Assembly: GCA_050084985.1 (NCBI GenBank)
Contig: JBITNC010000001.1
Location: 43,214,001-43,278,000 of the forward strand
Reading direction: 5' to 3'
DNA: 64,000 bases
Source of the DNA: Nageia nagi
Lineage: Eukaryota > Pinophyta
Shown here: one piece after another, positions 24,270-36,640 of the stretch
Layout of the letters: each line of letters begins with the position of its first letter
How positions within the stretch are numbered: the first letter of the stretch is position 1
The notes under the pieces: generated by a model
The model's database searches: none
Seen by the model: only the letters and a program-made list of their open reading frames with translations
What the model was told of the DNA's origin: nothing
Program-made: the position numbers and the translations under genes

Positions 24270-25420
24270 TAAATGTATAATAATAAATAAAATGATGAAT
24301 ATGATGAGTATATATATGGAGGAGTTGTATAAAAAACTCCTATAATGAATTTCTTTTGGTGTATCCAAATTATATCTTCTCAAAATATCATTGTGCATCA
24401 CCCTATAGTAATTTTAATGCAAGTCAAAATTTTAAAGTGTAATATATCCTAACAAAAAATTAGGAATACAAAGAGTACATATATAAAGGAGTTGTGTAAC
24501 AACCTACCATTATGATATTCTAGGTATTTTCATTATGCTCAAATTATATCTTCTCCAACTAATATCTTGTATCACACTAAGGTAATTATCATGCAAGTTG
24601 AAAGTTTATAAGGCTCTAAATCATAATCCTAAAAATGAAAGGAAGCATAGCATCCTTATAGATATGATAGTTATATATCAACCTCTTATTATGATATTCT
24701 AGGTGTTTACTTTATGCCCATATTATATCTCAAAATAATATCTTGTGTTACATCCCTACAAGAATAGTTATGCAAGTTAAAATTCTAAAATGTGATGCTA
24801 TACATCCTAAATATTATAAAAAATGATGAATATGAAGAGCTTATAAATAGAGAAGTTGTGTAGCAACCTCAAACTTATCTTATATGCCAAAATTATATCT
24901 CCAAATAATGTCCTAGGGCAATAATCATGCAAGTTAAATTCTAACATGTAATGTTCTACATCCTAAACCTAATAATGACATAACACATGGCATGCTTATT
25001 AATATAATATTTATGTAAAAACCTCTCACTATGATATTTTATGTATTTAAATTATTCCTATCTCCTTAAAACAATATTCCACTATGATATTTTAGGTGTT
25101 TAGAGTATTATTATCTCCTTAAAATAATGTTATATGTCACCATATATGGTAATAGTTATCCAAGTCAAAATTAAGAAGTATAATTTTGACATCCTAATCA
25201 TAATAGAAAATGAGGACTATGAAAAGCTCATAAATAGATATATTGCATAGCAATATGTCATTATCATATTTTAGGTGTTTACATTATATGTAAATTATAT
25301 CACCTTTAAATAATATCTTGTGTCACCTTAAGGTAATAGTTATATAAGTTAAAATTTTGAAGTGTAAGGTTCTTAATATTAGTCATAATATGAAAGAATA
25401 CATGGCATGTTCCTTCAAGT
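24270..25420 (+). repeat. Tandem array of about 175-bp units, about 6-7 copies
   Basis: The landmark 'ttatatctyc...aaataat' lies at about 24371, 24545, 24724, 24894, 25059, 25111 and 25295. The spacings are 174, 179, 170, 165, 52 (a partial unit) and 184. Every unit also carries 'tatgatattctaggtgttt', 'atcttgtgtcac' and 'atgcaagtTAAAATT' type blocks in the same order. Confidence 0.85.
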
Positions 25421-25483
25421 TCATCTATATAAAAATAACAATCAACCTCACAAGCATATCATAGACCTACTTGTTGATACTTA

Positions 25484-25745
25484 AAATTAATTTTGTATAA
25501 TATCAAAAATACCCCTAGAGATAAAAATAAAAAGAAAAACAAATACACAAATAAATATGGAATATGAAAACCTCTATTAATCTACAAATAATTTATTTTA
25601 TATGATATAATATAATGTAATATTAACTATTAATTAAATATAAATATATACTATTTAAAATAATAAAAATAAAATATAATAAATTATGTTTATACTTAAT
25701 TTAATTTTATCTTTTTATTTAATTTTTTAATGTTATATTTATGTT
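25484..25745 (+). repeat. Left arm of a long AT-rich inverted repeat
   Basis: It starts at about 'aatatcaaaaatacccc' (25499). The reverse complement of 28058-28300 matches it over about 250 bases: 'atcaaaaatac', 'aaataaaaa', 'acacaaataaatat', 'ctattaaactacaaa' and 'atattttat'. The segment between the two arms could be a 2.8-kb element with long terminal inverted repeats. A short related element is present at 47551-47662. Confidence 0.55.
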
Positions 25746-26855
25746 TTTTTGGCTTAAATTAGAGGATGGATTTTTGAAAGGAATCCTAACCTTTTTACAT
25801 AGCCTTTGTTTCGAAGATATTACAATTGAGCTCACATGAGAGACACATGCTTATAGGAGGCCAGTTTTAGAAGTCCAAATTCAAATTTGGCATTAAGCCT
25901 TAAAATTGTTAAAATACCATGGAATTCAAAGAATCTACCAAATTGAAACAAGAACAAAAATAAAATTCTAAACCAACATATGAAACATGGAATTTTAAAA
26001 TCCACTCAATTGAAACAAAAACTATAATAATATGAAAGCTAAAAAGAACTTCCTCTATAAGGCCCAAAGGAAATGAAAAGGGACTTGAAATCACAAAGAA
26101 AGATAACATACAAAAGGTACCTCCAACACTCGATGTTGAATTTGAGATTGGTTCTCCTCCACACATCAAAAATCCATGCTCTAGGTTAGCCATTACAAGC
26201 TCCCAAAATTGTTCTTCATTCCAAGTACCACCTGAAAACTATTGGTTTAGCGATAGATAATTTTCCTTACTTAGGTTTTATCCTAAAATCTACATTGGTT
26301 TCCCTTTCTTAGGTTTTCAAAACCGTAAACTATGTACTACCAACCAACAAACATTTCCTTGTGTGGGTTCTCATGTCCTTGTATCACCAATTATAGAGCC
26401 CATACATTTACAACTACCATTAACTCAAGTCAAAATAGGAATTGCAAAAAATTTCTTCTATTAAAACCCATCTCTAAAAATCCCTCTAAGTGGAGACCCA
26501 AAAATGTGTAATTAATGAATAAATACACAAATAAATAAATGATCTACAAATACAATGATAACATGCTCTATATCAGATTACAACAAATATACATGAAATA
26601 TATAAACTTGATATAGAGTGGAATTGTAGCTAGGTTGTGTACAACCCTTAAAGTGGAACAATAATGAATCTCCAAAGGATTATGATTGAAATTCAAATGA
26701 GCTTGCAACATATATTCACTAGAATGGGTTTACGATTTGTTCTCCAAAATTTGGACCTCCCAATCTAAAAGGCACACATTGTTGGTTGCATGGGACTGAC
26801 ATGTTGTTGGGTATGTAGGACCTAATGTTTTGTGTTGCATGTAAAGAAGAGAGAG
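25746..26855. other. Interior of the inverted-repeat segment, no gene recognised
   Basis: Frames at 25909-26193 and 26719-26949 (minus strand) are open but contain no domain I know, and neither has an intact neighbour. No transposase motif is evident. Confidence 0.35.
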
Positions 26856-26859
26856 TATA

Positions 26860-27195
26860 ACAAGTTCTCAATATAGGTGGCATCAAGAGACACCATAAGT
26901 TTGATGTTTGGGAAAACCACCTACTATTGAGATCTGATAGGGATGTCAACCTTCACCTCTCATATTTATAACCTACAAGGAAATAAAAAAGAGTGAAAAC
27001 TAACACATATAAATAACAATAATCTTTTCAATATTCAAGATAATTTAAAATATAACCCATAGCATATGATACTACATTGGTCCTAGCACATGGTATTGCA
27101 ATATAATAACACTTTATCTTGATTTATGCATTATTATCATTTAATCATTTAATGAGTCTAAATATTATTTATTAAATAAATAATAAATCATTTTT
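26860..27195 (-). repeat. LTR-like direct repeat, copy 1
   Basis: Shares its order with 28850-29185 in the same orientation: 'ataggtgg', 'aagagacac', 'ttgatgt(t/a)tggga', 'accaccta', 'tgatagggatgtcaacct', 'cttataacctacaaggaaata' and 'aataaataataaatca'. The outer end of the second copy reads, on the minus strand, TGTAGACACCTAAA, a common start for plant LTRs, so these may be the decayed LTR pair of a small element. Confidence 0.6.
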
Positions 27196-28057
27196 AGGAA
27201 TGTATACCAAGATTTTCATGTGAGAGGGATCATCAAACCTCTATTGTGCTCCTTCTCAACATTACACCTCAAAACCCTCCCAAAAAAAACATAGCCTCAT
27301 AGCTTCCAAAATAGACACCATCTTGCCCTATCTATCAAGTGCAACTAGAACTAAACATGATCAAGGTAAAGAGGATCAACTAGATAGTCATAACCAAATC
27401 AACATGCACCTCAAATTATCCCAAATACATTGAGTTTGAGAAGGGCCCTCATCTACACAATAAGATCCCAAGCCATCGATCTTGAATAGAACCAACACAT
27501 CGACGAAAAAGTGTAAAAGAACTACTTAGAAAAAATGGATCCTATATCCCCCATAGAACTAGAAAAAGCCTTATAAAATCTTAATTCCCAAAATAACTCT
27601 TAACCAAATTTGTTAGGGAATAGAGCTTCTCAAACCTTTATAACACCCCACCTCCAGATTACACCTTATAACTCTCCCTAATAGATCTCTAATGAGATCG
27701 CTTCAATGCTTCCATTGTATAACACCTCTATAAGGCCTTGCAAGCCTTCAAATAATCCTTATGTCTCTTGTGCATCCATGGAGACCTTCAAGATAAACAA
27801 ACCTCTTGCAGGACAAACCCTCACTTGAAACTCAACCCATAAAGGATAGAAAAAGTAGTAGACACTACCTCTAAATTAACCCTCATCAGTTTGACTTTAA
27901 CAAAAAGACTCCTCAAGTCTCCTATGCATCAAAGGAGACCTTTAGATCCTATGAACCATCTACAAGAAAATTAGGCTGCACCCTAATCCTACTCCCTAGG
28001 TTTTTCTCCTACCTATGTGAGTAGTGCTCCTGATGCAGATGAGATCTCACTCCTACA
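27196..28057. other. Stretch between LTR-like repeats, no gene seen
   Basis: C-rich relative to its surroundings. A 35-base motif with 'cctatgcatcaaaggagacc' occurs twice (about 27755 and 27910). No protein can be supported. Confidence 0.35.
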
Positions 28058-28300
28058 TTTTTTTGTTAAATTTATATTTAATTAAAAATAAAAATTATAT
28101 ATTATATATTTAATTTAATTTTTTGTTTTACTTTATATTTAGTTTAATTTAAGTTTAAATTTTTATTAATAAATAACTAGTATATATTATATTATATTAC
28201 ATAAAATATATTATTTTGTAGTTTAATAGAAGTTTCTTAATCTATATTTATTCATGTATTTATTTTTATTTTTGTTGGAGGAGTATTTTTGATCTTTTCA
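28058..28300 (-). repeat. Right arm of the long AT-rich inverted repeat
   Basis: Reverse-complement partner of 25484-25745. The outermost conserved string, read on the minus strand, is ATCAAAAATACTCC, against ATCAAAAATACCCC in the left arm. Confidence 0.55.
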
Positions 28301-28845
28301 TTTAATTTAATACCAATTATGTTAAATAACAATACTAAATAAAGTACTAAAAATAAAACCTAATATTTGCTTATTTCATGTGGATTATGAATAAGATTTA
28401 ATCTCAATAGGGTCTAAACAACTCATTCCTAAAAACCAAACCTCTAATCCTACCAAACATGATGCATCAACATATGATGTGCATCAAAATATTATGGTAC
28501 AATGGTATTGTAGATAATAAATATAAACAAAAAATAATTTTATGAATACAATACTTATTCAAATATAATGATAAATAAATGAAAAACATGCACATGATTA
28601 TCATAAGGCAATCCTCAAGTTATGGCAAGATATATGGAGGATTGAATTGGATCAAAAGTGAGCATGCATAAGATATTCAATGTACTAGATGTATGTTTGT
28701 CACCTCCTTTATCTGTAGCTCTAAATCATAAACTCGTACGATGCTAATGATGTGCCAAATCTAGTACACATGCAATGTTAAACATGTAGAATTAGAAATC
28801 ATACAAAATATAGCATATAATAATAGCTTAGAGAAAACAAATCTT
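28301..28845. other. AT-rich stretch, no feature seen
   Basis: No gene, RNA or repeat recognised beyond scattered AT-rich strings. Confidence 0.35.
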
Positions 28846-28849
28846 CTAA

Positions 28850-29185
28850 TAGGTGGTGTTAAGAGACACAATAAATATGATGTATGGGAAGACCACCTAT
28901 TAGAGATATTTGATAGGGACGTCAACCTCCATCTCCTATACTTATAACCTATAAGGAAATAGAAAGAAGTAAAAGCTGACTCATAGAAATAATATAATCA
29001 TTGTTGTATTCAAGATACTTTAAAATATGAACCATGGTAAATAATTAGCATTTAATATAACACATGGTATTGCATTGTAATATCAACTTTATCTTGGTAT
29101 TTGTAATATTACTTTTATCACTTTTAGAGATATCTAAAATATGATTTATTAAATAAACAATAAATCAAGTTTAGGTGTCTACATC
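28850..29185 (-). repeat. LTR-like direct repeat, copy 2
   Basis: Partner of 26860-27195, at a spacing of about 1.99 kb. On the minus strand its outer end is TGTAGACACC (29183 downwards), the same string that starts the LTR-like unit at 59990. Confidence 0.6.
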
Positions 29186-30335
29186 TATACAATAAATCAA
29201 TGTATACCTATCCTTCCTCAAATCCTTCATATTTATATACATAGGTAAGGTTGTCAAACTTAATTATGATATAATAAATAAGGAATGCAATAAGCACATG
29301 AGGCATATATTTATACTTAATAGATGGCATCAAGCATATAATTAATTAGTATTGTATAAATACATATATCAAGGTCTAGATATGATCAATGATACATTCT
29401 TCCTCCCTTATATAGATGCGAGGTTACATCTCAACCAAGATATCTTCTTGGTTAGGGCACCATGGACCTGTCACCAAAAGAATAGAAAGGAGATACATTG
29501 CACTTTATTTCACAATTATCTGAAACTAACAAATTAATTTACTTTCATACTTAAATTACCTAAAATATGATTTTTAATTAAATAAAAATTAAATTTAGGT
29601 ATTAATAGATGTACCATTTTAAATATAATTTTGATAAAATGAAAACTATAATTCAAAGAAAAAAAAATTACTTCCCTCTTTAAATATTCATAATAGTAGC
29701 TTGGAGCTCCTTATTTCTCCTATATATAATTCTCCCTCTTTGGATTGGACACTATAATGAATACCTATATAAAATGGAAGACATCAATATAGTGAAGATG
29801 ATGATCATAGCTATTTTAAACAAGTTAGGGATGTAGTTCCCTTTGTCATAATTGCTAGATTGTTGGGTATGATAATCAACAAGAAATCCTAGATGTCATC
29901 CATATTGAGAATCCTTCATACTTAGAAACTATAAAAATCATATTCCAAAAGGTATACCATAATAATATTGCATGTTCTATCACTTTTATGGGAGCTCAAG
30001 TAGCCTAGAATATTACAATTGATGACCAAAAGTATCATCTAGTTGATATCTTTCCATAATAGTTGTTACTTAATGATGTTTAGGTAAAAAGAATTAAAAT
30101 AACCACTACTTTCAACTATGATATTTTTTGTTTTATTTTAATTGTAATGTTATTCTCTCTCCTTTCCCCAAACATGGATGGAAAGAGTCCCATTGTTATT
30201 TCCTAATCATTTCTATCCTAATTCATACAATTGAAGTTCAAAATCATCAACTTATGCCCATGGGTCAAACAAATAATCACTTTGATTCAAGGTTAGAAAA
30301 AATTTCCCAAATTGGATATTTAGAGATTTCTAAAA
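29186..30335 (-). mobile_element. Probable 3' end region of the minus-strand Ty3 element, mostly decayed
   Basis: This lies downstream, in the minus sense, of the integrase at 30340-31055. No further protein motif is secure. At about 29730 the minus strand carries an AAAGAGGGAGA string that could be a polypurine primer site. Several 50-75-codon frames here have no recognisable content. Confidence 0.35.
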
Positions 30336-30339
30336 TATC

Positions 30340-31055
30340 AAAAAATCCTCATATTTAGAGATAAATTAGATGGACGAGATAGCTTATAGGCTATAGGGCT
30401 AATCTTCCTTATGATCTCAAAGGGTCCCACATATCAAGGATCAAGTTTAGAAGTTTTAATGGAACTCTTCTTTAGATGTACTCATAAGAAGACCATGTAT
30501 CCTATTGAGAATTATCAAGGAGTTATTTTTATATCAACATAACATTTTGTTTTTTGCTAGAAGGCATCTAGAGTCTTTGCTGAATTTCCTTAAGATGATC
30601 TTCTATTTCCTTAACTAGATTAGGTCCTATCATTACTCAATCCTCCATGTTATCCTAGGAAAATGGAGTTAAACATCAATGTATAGAGTGCTTCAAACAA
30701 ACCTATATCAAAATAAGTTTAATATTCATTATTGTATGCAAATTCAACCAAGAAGAGAAAATCCTACCATTTAGTCTTTTGGTCCATAGAATACATTTTT
30801 AATATATCTTTAAGAACCCAATTCACTCTTTCCATTTTCCCATTGATTTTGGGATGGTATGCTAAACTAATATTCAATTTGGTACCTATTACTTTTTGCA
30901 AAGATTTCCAAAATTAAGAAGTGAACCTTGAATCTCTATCTAAGATGATCATTTTAGGGAAGCCATGCAACCTTACTATTTCCTTGGAAAATTTATCTAG
31001 TTACCATAGTGGCATTATTTATAGTATTACTAGGGATAAAGTGTGCTACTTTTGT
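30340..31055 (-). mobile_element. Ty3/gypsy integrase fragment (decayed)
   Basis: Read on the minus strand, pieces in sequence match the integrase core and C-terminal region of plant Ty3/gypsy polyproteins. These are KVAHFIPSNTINNAT, then RLHGFPKMIILDRDSRF (core with the S/D-R-D motif), FWKSLQKVIGTKLNISLAYHP, then W-V-L-K-D-I-L-K-M, a W-x-DFLFLVEFAYNN block, and finally YVGPFEIIRKISPIAYKL. The catalytic Glu usually found in the Q-x-E-R-x-N segment is represented by GKMERVNW. Stops and frameshifts break the frame in several places. The N-terminal half of integrase and all of RT are missing because homology ends abruptly at 31055, where an LTR-like repeat begins. Confidence 0.8.
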
Positions 31056-32480
31056 AAGCTTATTATTGATCAGTATAGCGTAACTTCAAAGGGTTTGGTT
31101 TGGTCATGTTCTCCATTACTCGTAATGGTAGTTTTCTTGAAAGAGCAGAAGCTGGTGGGGATGTGCTTATGTTGGTTATCTACTCAATCTTCGATTTATA
31201 GGTTGATTCTTATCTATATTTAAGGTTAAAAGTAATTGGAAAGAAATGAAAGGATAAAGAGTTATAGGAAATAGATAATTAAATAAAAAAAGACTTAAAA
31301 TAAGAAATATACAATTTGAGCATTGTAGCATAGATAATAATCCATGGCCAAGATCAAAAATAGCAAGCTATCTCACACCTGGAGTCTTGCAATCATAATA
31401 CGTAATCATAGTATACAACCATAACTTGAAGAAAAAATTTCACACGTAACATCCAAAAAAGTAATAAATATCCACTTTGTTGCAAGAGGGCAAAGCATTA
31501 TCTATTTCTATTATCATATGTGAATATATCTTACAGATTTGAGCAAATTTGCTAGAATGTTCGACTCTTTTGATCTCTAAAAGTTAGCTATTTATACATC
31601 CTTCCCCCCTTCTTGGGTGGTTATGTTTCATTAATATATATAATTTCTCACATTGAATGAAGCAATTAAAATAGCACTTACAATAAATACTATAATTGTG
31701 TTATATTACATAGTGAATAAGTGCCAATAGCATGAATATCTAGGAATTTGGAATTTATGAATAGTCATGTCCATAGAGCTACAATCCTTCTGACATGTTG
31801 ACTACTCCTTCTTTGGCCTTGTAGTTGATTGAAGATGGCATTGTAGCTATCTGAATAATTATTTATTTTTAGATTGATGGGTATGATTTGGTACTATGCT
31901 CTATCAGTTGCTATTTACTTTTTTGCAACCTTTTTGATCTCTACTATAGATGTTAGTAATCAGAGTAATGGTGGTTGGTAAACATTATATCAACTTGGTT
32001 CAAGAAGAAACTAACACTGTTATGTGGAAATGAGTTGGTGTTGACACATTAATAGGGCCTTGGGGTCAAACACTTAAGATAAAGTGGACCCAGGTGTTCC
32101 TTCTTATGCATTACTCTTACCTTTGCTTGGTGGGTTCTATTTTCTTCATCTGAACTTTGTTGATGATCTAGTTCTTTCAAAACTCATTTATTTTAGTCAA
32201 AAACTATGAAATCTTCACTCAAAATTAGTGGGCTCTATTTGATGTCTTCATAAATCTTTATTCACCATTGCTTATTCTAGGACTTGCTGATTTCAAACAA
32301 AAATTATGACATCATCACTCAGAATTGGCAAGCTTTGTTTGATGTCTTCATAAATCTTCACTCGCCATTACTTATTCTGAGATGCATTGATCTCAATCAC
32401 AAATTATGATGTCATCACTCAAAATCAATGGGCTTTGTTAGATGTCTTGGATTTGAATTTATACAACTCTCGAACATTCA
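31056..32480 (+). mobile_element. LTR-like repeat, copy A (inverted relative to 58020-59455)
   Basis: The whole segment is matched by the reverse complement of 58020-59455. It begins 'ttattattgatcagtata', 'tcaaagggtttggtttgg' and 'ttgaaagagcagaag'. It ends with three tandem units of about 100 bp and a 'caactctcgaac' string. It interrupts or abuts the minus-strand integrase. In orientation it could be the 5' LTR of the gag-protease element at 35.2-39.0 kb, but no primer-binding site is visible after it. Confidence 0.7.
32195..32430 (+). repeat. 100-bp tandem subrepeat inside copy A, about 2.5-3 units
   Basis: The blocks 'aaactatgaaatcttcactc', 'aaattatgacatcatcactc' and 'aaattatgatgtcatcactc' start at 32201, 32301 and 32401, exactly 100 apart. 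Each is followed by 'atgtcttcataaatctt'-type strings. The same subrepeat with a 99-bp period is present in copy B. Confidence 0.9.
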
Positions 32481-33585
32481 TATTAATAATTCCTGGACAC
32501 TCTAAGGGAACATGAGACTCATGATGTTTGAAATCTTCATGGGTGAAGGTTCCTAAATTGGATTTGTGATTTCCAACATTTGTGCTACTATTAGCATTGG
32601 TACTGATGGTAGCATACATATTCATGGGCTTGTCCACACTAGTCTCAGTGATAATATGGATTGCTAGGGTGGATGTTTTTGCAATGAGATCTTAAAAGTA
32701 AGGTATTTCCATTAGTTTGGTTAATACTTTGGGAGTTATGATTGCCATTTCTATCACACTCATAAAATTTTGATCAAATGCAACCAAAAACCCTATGGTT
32801 ATTGATGTAGAATATGGGTAGGTTCAACAACACTTATATTCTAACCCTAATATAGAGAAAGAAAATGCTATAAAAGGTGGGCACCAATATGTTGATATGT
32901 ATTTTGGTACACCTAGGGTTTTACCTATAAATGAACTAAAATCATATAAATATTTACTATATGATAAACTTAAGCTAATTAACTTAGATAAAGATACATA
33001 AATAAGGGAATTCAATAGTGCAGTATCATAATAACAAAATTACATTGATGTTAAGATGTAAAATGTAACTACAAGCACTAAAGATAAAGGAATCAAGTGA
33101 AAGATAAATACCTATATCGATATTGAGGATATGATGAATGAACTGGTTGAAGATAGGTGACCATATTGTGTGAACCCCAAGGCTAGTGTGAGTGCTAGTA
33201 TCTGAAAACTAAGCATGGGTGTGAACATTAGTGCGAGAATAAATATTCCTAAAGAATGAGGTTCACCAACAAGGATCAATGAAAACAAAGATGATGGTAA
33301 GTTTAATCAAGCATATGATCATAAAAATAGATGATAAATATTTTCTCAAATGATAACAAGATTCTAGTATCAACAAGAGACATTAGAAATACCCAAGTGT
33401 AGGGTACCATCTATCAAGAGTAGAGATACTTGGCCATTGGCTAAGCTAAACTTTCTTCATGACTCTGAGGCATGCTCATGCATTATTTGATAATCTAGTC
33501 ACTTTAGATCTCCATACTAGCTATAAGTTGATCATGCCCAAGCAATGTTGCTCATTGCCATTATAAAAATTGGGTCCCCAAAATG
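32481..33585. other. No gene recognised
   Basis: If copy A is a 5' LTR, this would be the untranslated leader of the Ty3 element. No tRNA-complementary primer site was found. Minus-strand frames at 32425-32637 and 32824-33015 have no motif. Confidence 0.3.
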
Positions 33586-33589
33586 CTGC

Positions 33590-33700
33590 ATCTTGGGGTG
33601 TGTTGTGTGGGCACAATAGGTAGATGACTTGATCAAAAAGGGAATTTCCATAATGGAGACCCGTGTTTGAGTCCCAATACCTATTTGTATCTTACTTGTA
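33590..33700 (+). repeat. Possible tRNA-derived SINE head
   Basis: A string resembling a pol III box A (TGGGCACAATAGGTAGA) is followed about 60 bases later by a box-B-like string (GTGTTTGAGTCCC), the arrangement seen in tRNA-derived SINEs. No cloverleaf could be drawn, no body or tail was identified, and no second copy is present. Confidence 0.25.
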
Positions 33701-34540
33701 CTAAACTATTTCTTTGGGCTTAGGTGGTAGAAAAAGTAATAGTATCAAAAAAATGTTTATGTAAAAACATAACTTTCACTATTAATATTATTGCACATAT
33801 TTACTAATAAGACCCCTTTTAACAATTCTATACTTTTCAATCATTCTTTTGTCTAAGACACTTGTTGACCAAAATGCACATGTTGACATGGTCTTTCTGT
33901 GGAACATTTTCTTTTGTGTTATGGCAACCTAACTATGGATAATTGATAAGTTTGAAGTATAAGATGATGTACTTTCTAACGATGTTTCATTTGTTGTTTT
34001 TCCATCAAACATTTCCAACCAAAGGAATATATTCAGCTCATAATTAAACAATGGTAAAAAGTTCCACCAAGATAAAGGATCTTTATACAAGTTAATTACC
34101 ATTTTTCACCTTGAAATTTTCAACATCTTTAATGGGCCTCTACAGTTCAGGAATCAATTCCCCATGAGTTTCAAGTTGCATTTTTTAAAATGTTGTTGTT
34201 ATGCCTCCACAACATGCTCCAAAATCTTCAATTTTGGGGACTCAAATTTTTACTAAGTTATGATCAATCAAGCTAGAGTTTCATGCATCTTGTCATCATC
34301 ATTAGAACCCCATTGAGAGCCCAATGTTGCTTGTCATTCCCAATCCTAGTCACAATAAGCCCAAAAGTAAAGATGTCAAAATTTGACTAAGTTTTGTACA
34401 TAGGAGAGAATCTAAGGGTAGCCTAGGTCTAGAGAACAAGGCAATGGAGAGTCTAAGCTTGAAACTAATAAAATTTGGCTACATCCATGACTTTTTCATA
34501 GGTGTGCCTAGTTAGAAGCCCACTAGGGGAGGCATGTATG
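33701..34540. other. No feature seen
   Basis: No coding frame, RNA or repeat that I can support. Confidence 0.35.
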
Positions 34541-35000
34541 TGTAAAGAGGTCATAATCATGACTTTTGGAGAGGTACACTCTATTGATGAAGCCTTCTAG
34601 GATGTTTCAAAGAGCAAAATGAACTAAGTCTTGGATCTAGAGCATGGAAATCAAGTTGGAAATCACCAAGGAGGTTGGTACATATCTCAAAAAGACAAAA
34701 TTATGAATTTTCAAAACATGCACTTAACCAAGAAGAGTCCCAATTTAGAGCCAAGATAGTCAAGATGCAAAATTATAACCTCTAGGATGGATTTTCAAGC
34801 AAAATAAAGGTCAAATGGGTGAGTGTATGACAAAAAAAGACATAAGCAAAAGAAAGACCAATAGAGTGAGCACATGAAAAAAAAGACATAATTATGACTT
34901 TATAAGGCATGCACCTAGATCAGGGACACCTAGATGCCATGTGCATGTAGAAAAAAGGCAAATATAACTTCTAGGAGCATGCTTTTGGCTTAGCTGATGT
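34541..35000 (+). repeat. Diverged tandem repeats, unit about 65-130 bp
   Basis: A block of the type 'gacataattatgacttt...ggcatgcac(c/t)tagatcag' appears at about 34550, 34696, 34760, 34886 and 34957 with irregular spacing. It lies just upstream of the gag region and may belong to the element's leader. Confidence 0.5.
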
Positions 35001-35159
35001 TTCATATGACTTCAAGGTAAAACTTTGGCTAAGTGTCAACTTTGGAGTACCTAGATCAACTTAATATGGCATGAGAAAGATACAAGGAGGAGAGCACATG
35101 AAAAAAAGCCAAAAAAAGGTAAGGGGGACTAGTAAAATAATAATAAAGGATACCTTATC

Positions 35160-36640
35160 CCTCAAGAAAACCTTTGTTGCCACTATTAAAGGCACCCTTT
35201 CATCTACCTAGTAATGAAGAAGAAAGGGAACTTGAACAACCCTCATGAAAACCTAAAAAATCTTCATCAAATCCTCCACCACCAATTAGTGGGGATGAGA
35301 AAGAACCAAAGAAGAATTCATGTTCTACTAAAAGACCACCAACTCCACCTCCTACCCCACCTACATCATTAGATGATGACTTTGGTTTTGATGGGGACTC
35401 TTCTTCATCTTCTTTTGAAATTGAATATGCAAATAATAGGAGTGATAACTTTGACTATGAAACCATGGATGAAGAAGAAGAAAGTCCTTTATTTAGCCAT
35501 CAAAAACAAAAAAACAAGAATCAAAACCAAAAATAAAAAGAAGTCTAAGAATAGTAAAAGGAAACACTTACAAAAGAGTTAGCCAAAAGGCTTAAGAAGC
35601 TTAAAAAGGCCAAAGAGGATGAGGATAGAGATAAGGATATCACATATGGTAATATGAATAACAACCCTATACATCCTAGTCTCCTTAAGAAGAAGATCCC
35701 ACCAAAATTAGACTTGACCAAGATAGGCCCTTTTTGAGGAAAAGAAGATCCCAAAGAACATATTTTGTGCTTTAGGTATTCTAGTTTGTACATTATGGAT
35801 AATGATGCTCTAATGGTTAGAGCATTTCCCATGATGTTGAACAGAAGCACTATTGATTGGTAGAATAGCCTACCAAGGCACAATATCAGGAGTTTTAATC
35901 AATTGGTTGATCTTTTTCATAAGCAATTTAGGATCAACATTAAGGATAAGCCCTCACTAATAAACATCACAAGACTTCAACAATTTCTTAATGAAATAGA
36001 CACTGCTTACATGGCTTGGAGGTAGGCAATCCTCACCAACCTATCCTAAACTATTACACCAGTTGACTTGGCCATAATGTTTAGCCAAATTTGCCTAAGA
36101 CCCATTGCAAGCACCCTAGAGATACAATAGCATAAGACTTTAAAATATGCCATTACACAAGTAGTAGTAATTGAAAGGGTTAAAATTCATGATGGAGATT
36201 TGAAAGTATTAAAATGAGAAAATAATGGTAAAAGAAGTATGCAAGATCCTATATCAAAGAAAAAATTGGTTAACTAGGTAGGTCAACATGATCAAACAAA
36301 GGAATCAAACAATGTGAGTGAACCACACAATAGTAAGAAACCCATGGATAAAGGGAAAAGAGAAAAGTGGGATAAGATTAGAAAATTTACATAATTATTT
36401 GAATCACTTGACATAGTTCTCAAAATATTGTGTGATAATTAAATGATCAAACTCCTTGAACTAAGACTTGAACCCTCATATGATAAGAAAACTAAGTGGT
36501 TCAAGGAAGATCAATTTTACGAATATCATAAAATATGAGGACACAATATGAATAAGTGTATAACCCTACAACATAGGATACAAGACCTTATTGACAAGGG
36601 GAAAATCGATGTGGATAATCCCTTAACTATGCCAAACAAA
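35160..36640 (+). mobile_element. Ty3/gypsy gag remnant with zinc knuckle
   Basis: The plus-strand frame starts with a Pro- and acid-rich segment (PPTPPPTPPTSLDDDFGFDGD, about 35340-35400) and a Lys-rich segment (about 35570-35620). It continues into a retrotransposon gag domain: PKEHILCFRYSSLYIMDNDALM, then RAFPM, then DW-x-NSLPRHNIRSFNQLVDLFHKQF (about 35740-35930). A knuckle-like string H-K-x-x-G-H-N-M-N-K-C is at about 36530-36560. The expected first Cys (C-E-Y-H) is replaced by Tyr-Glu-Tyr-His preceded by Phe, so it would not bind zinc normally. Many in-frame TAG/TGA/TAA stops show the gene is dead. Gag would have formed the particle of a retrotransposon. Confidence 0.75.

Noticed and set aside
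25909-26193. 94-codon minus-strand hydrophobic frame
   Set aside because: No known domain, no conserved neighbour and a composition typical of chance frames in AT-rich DNA.
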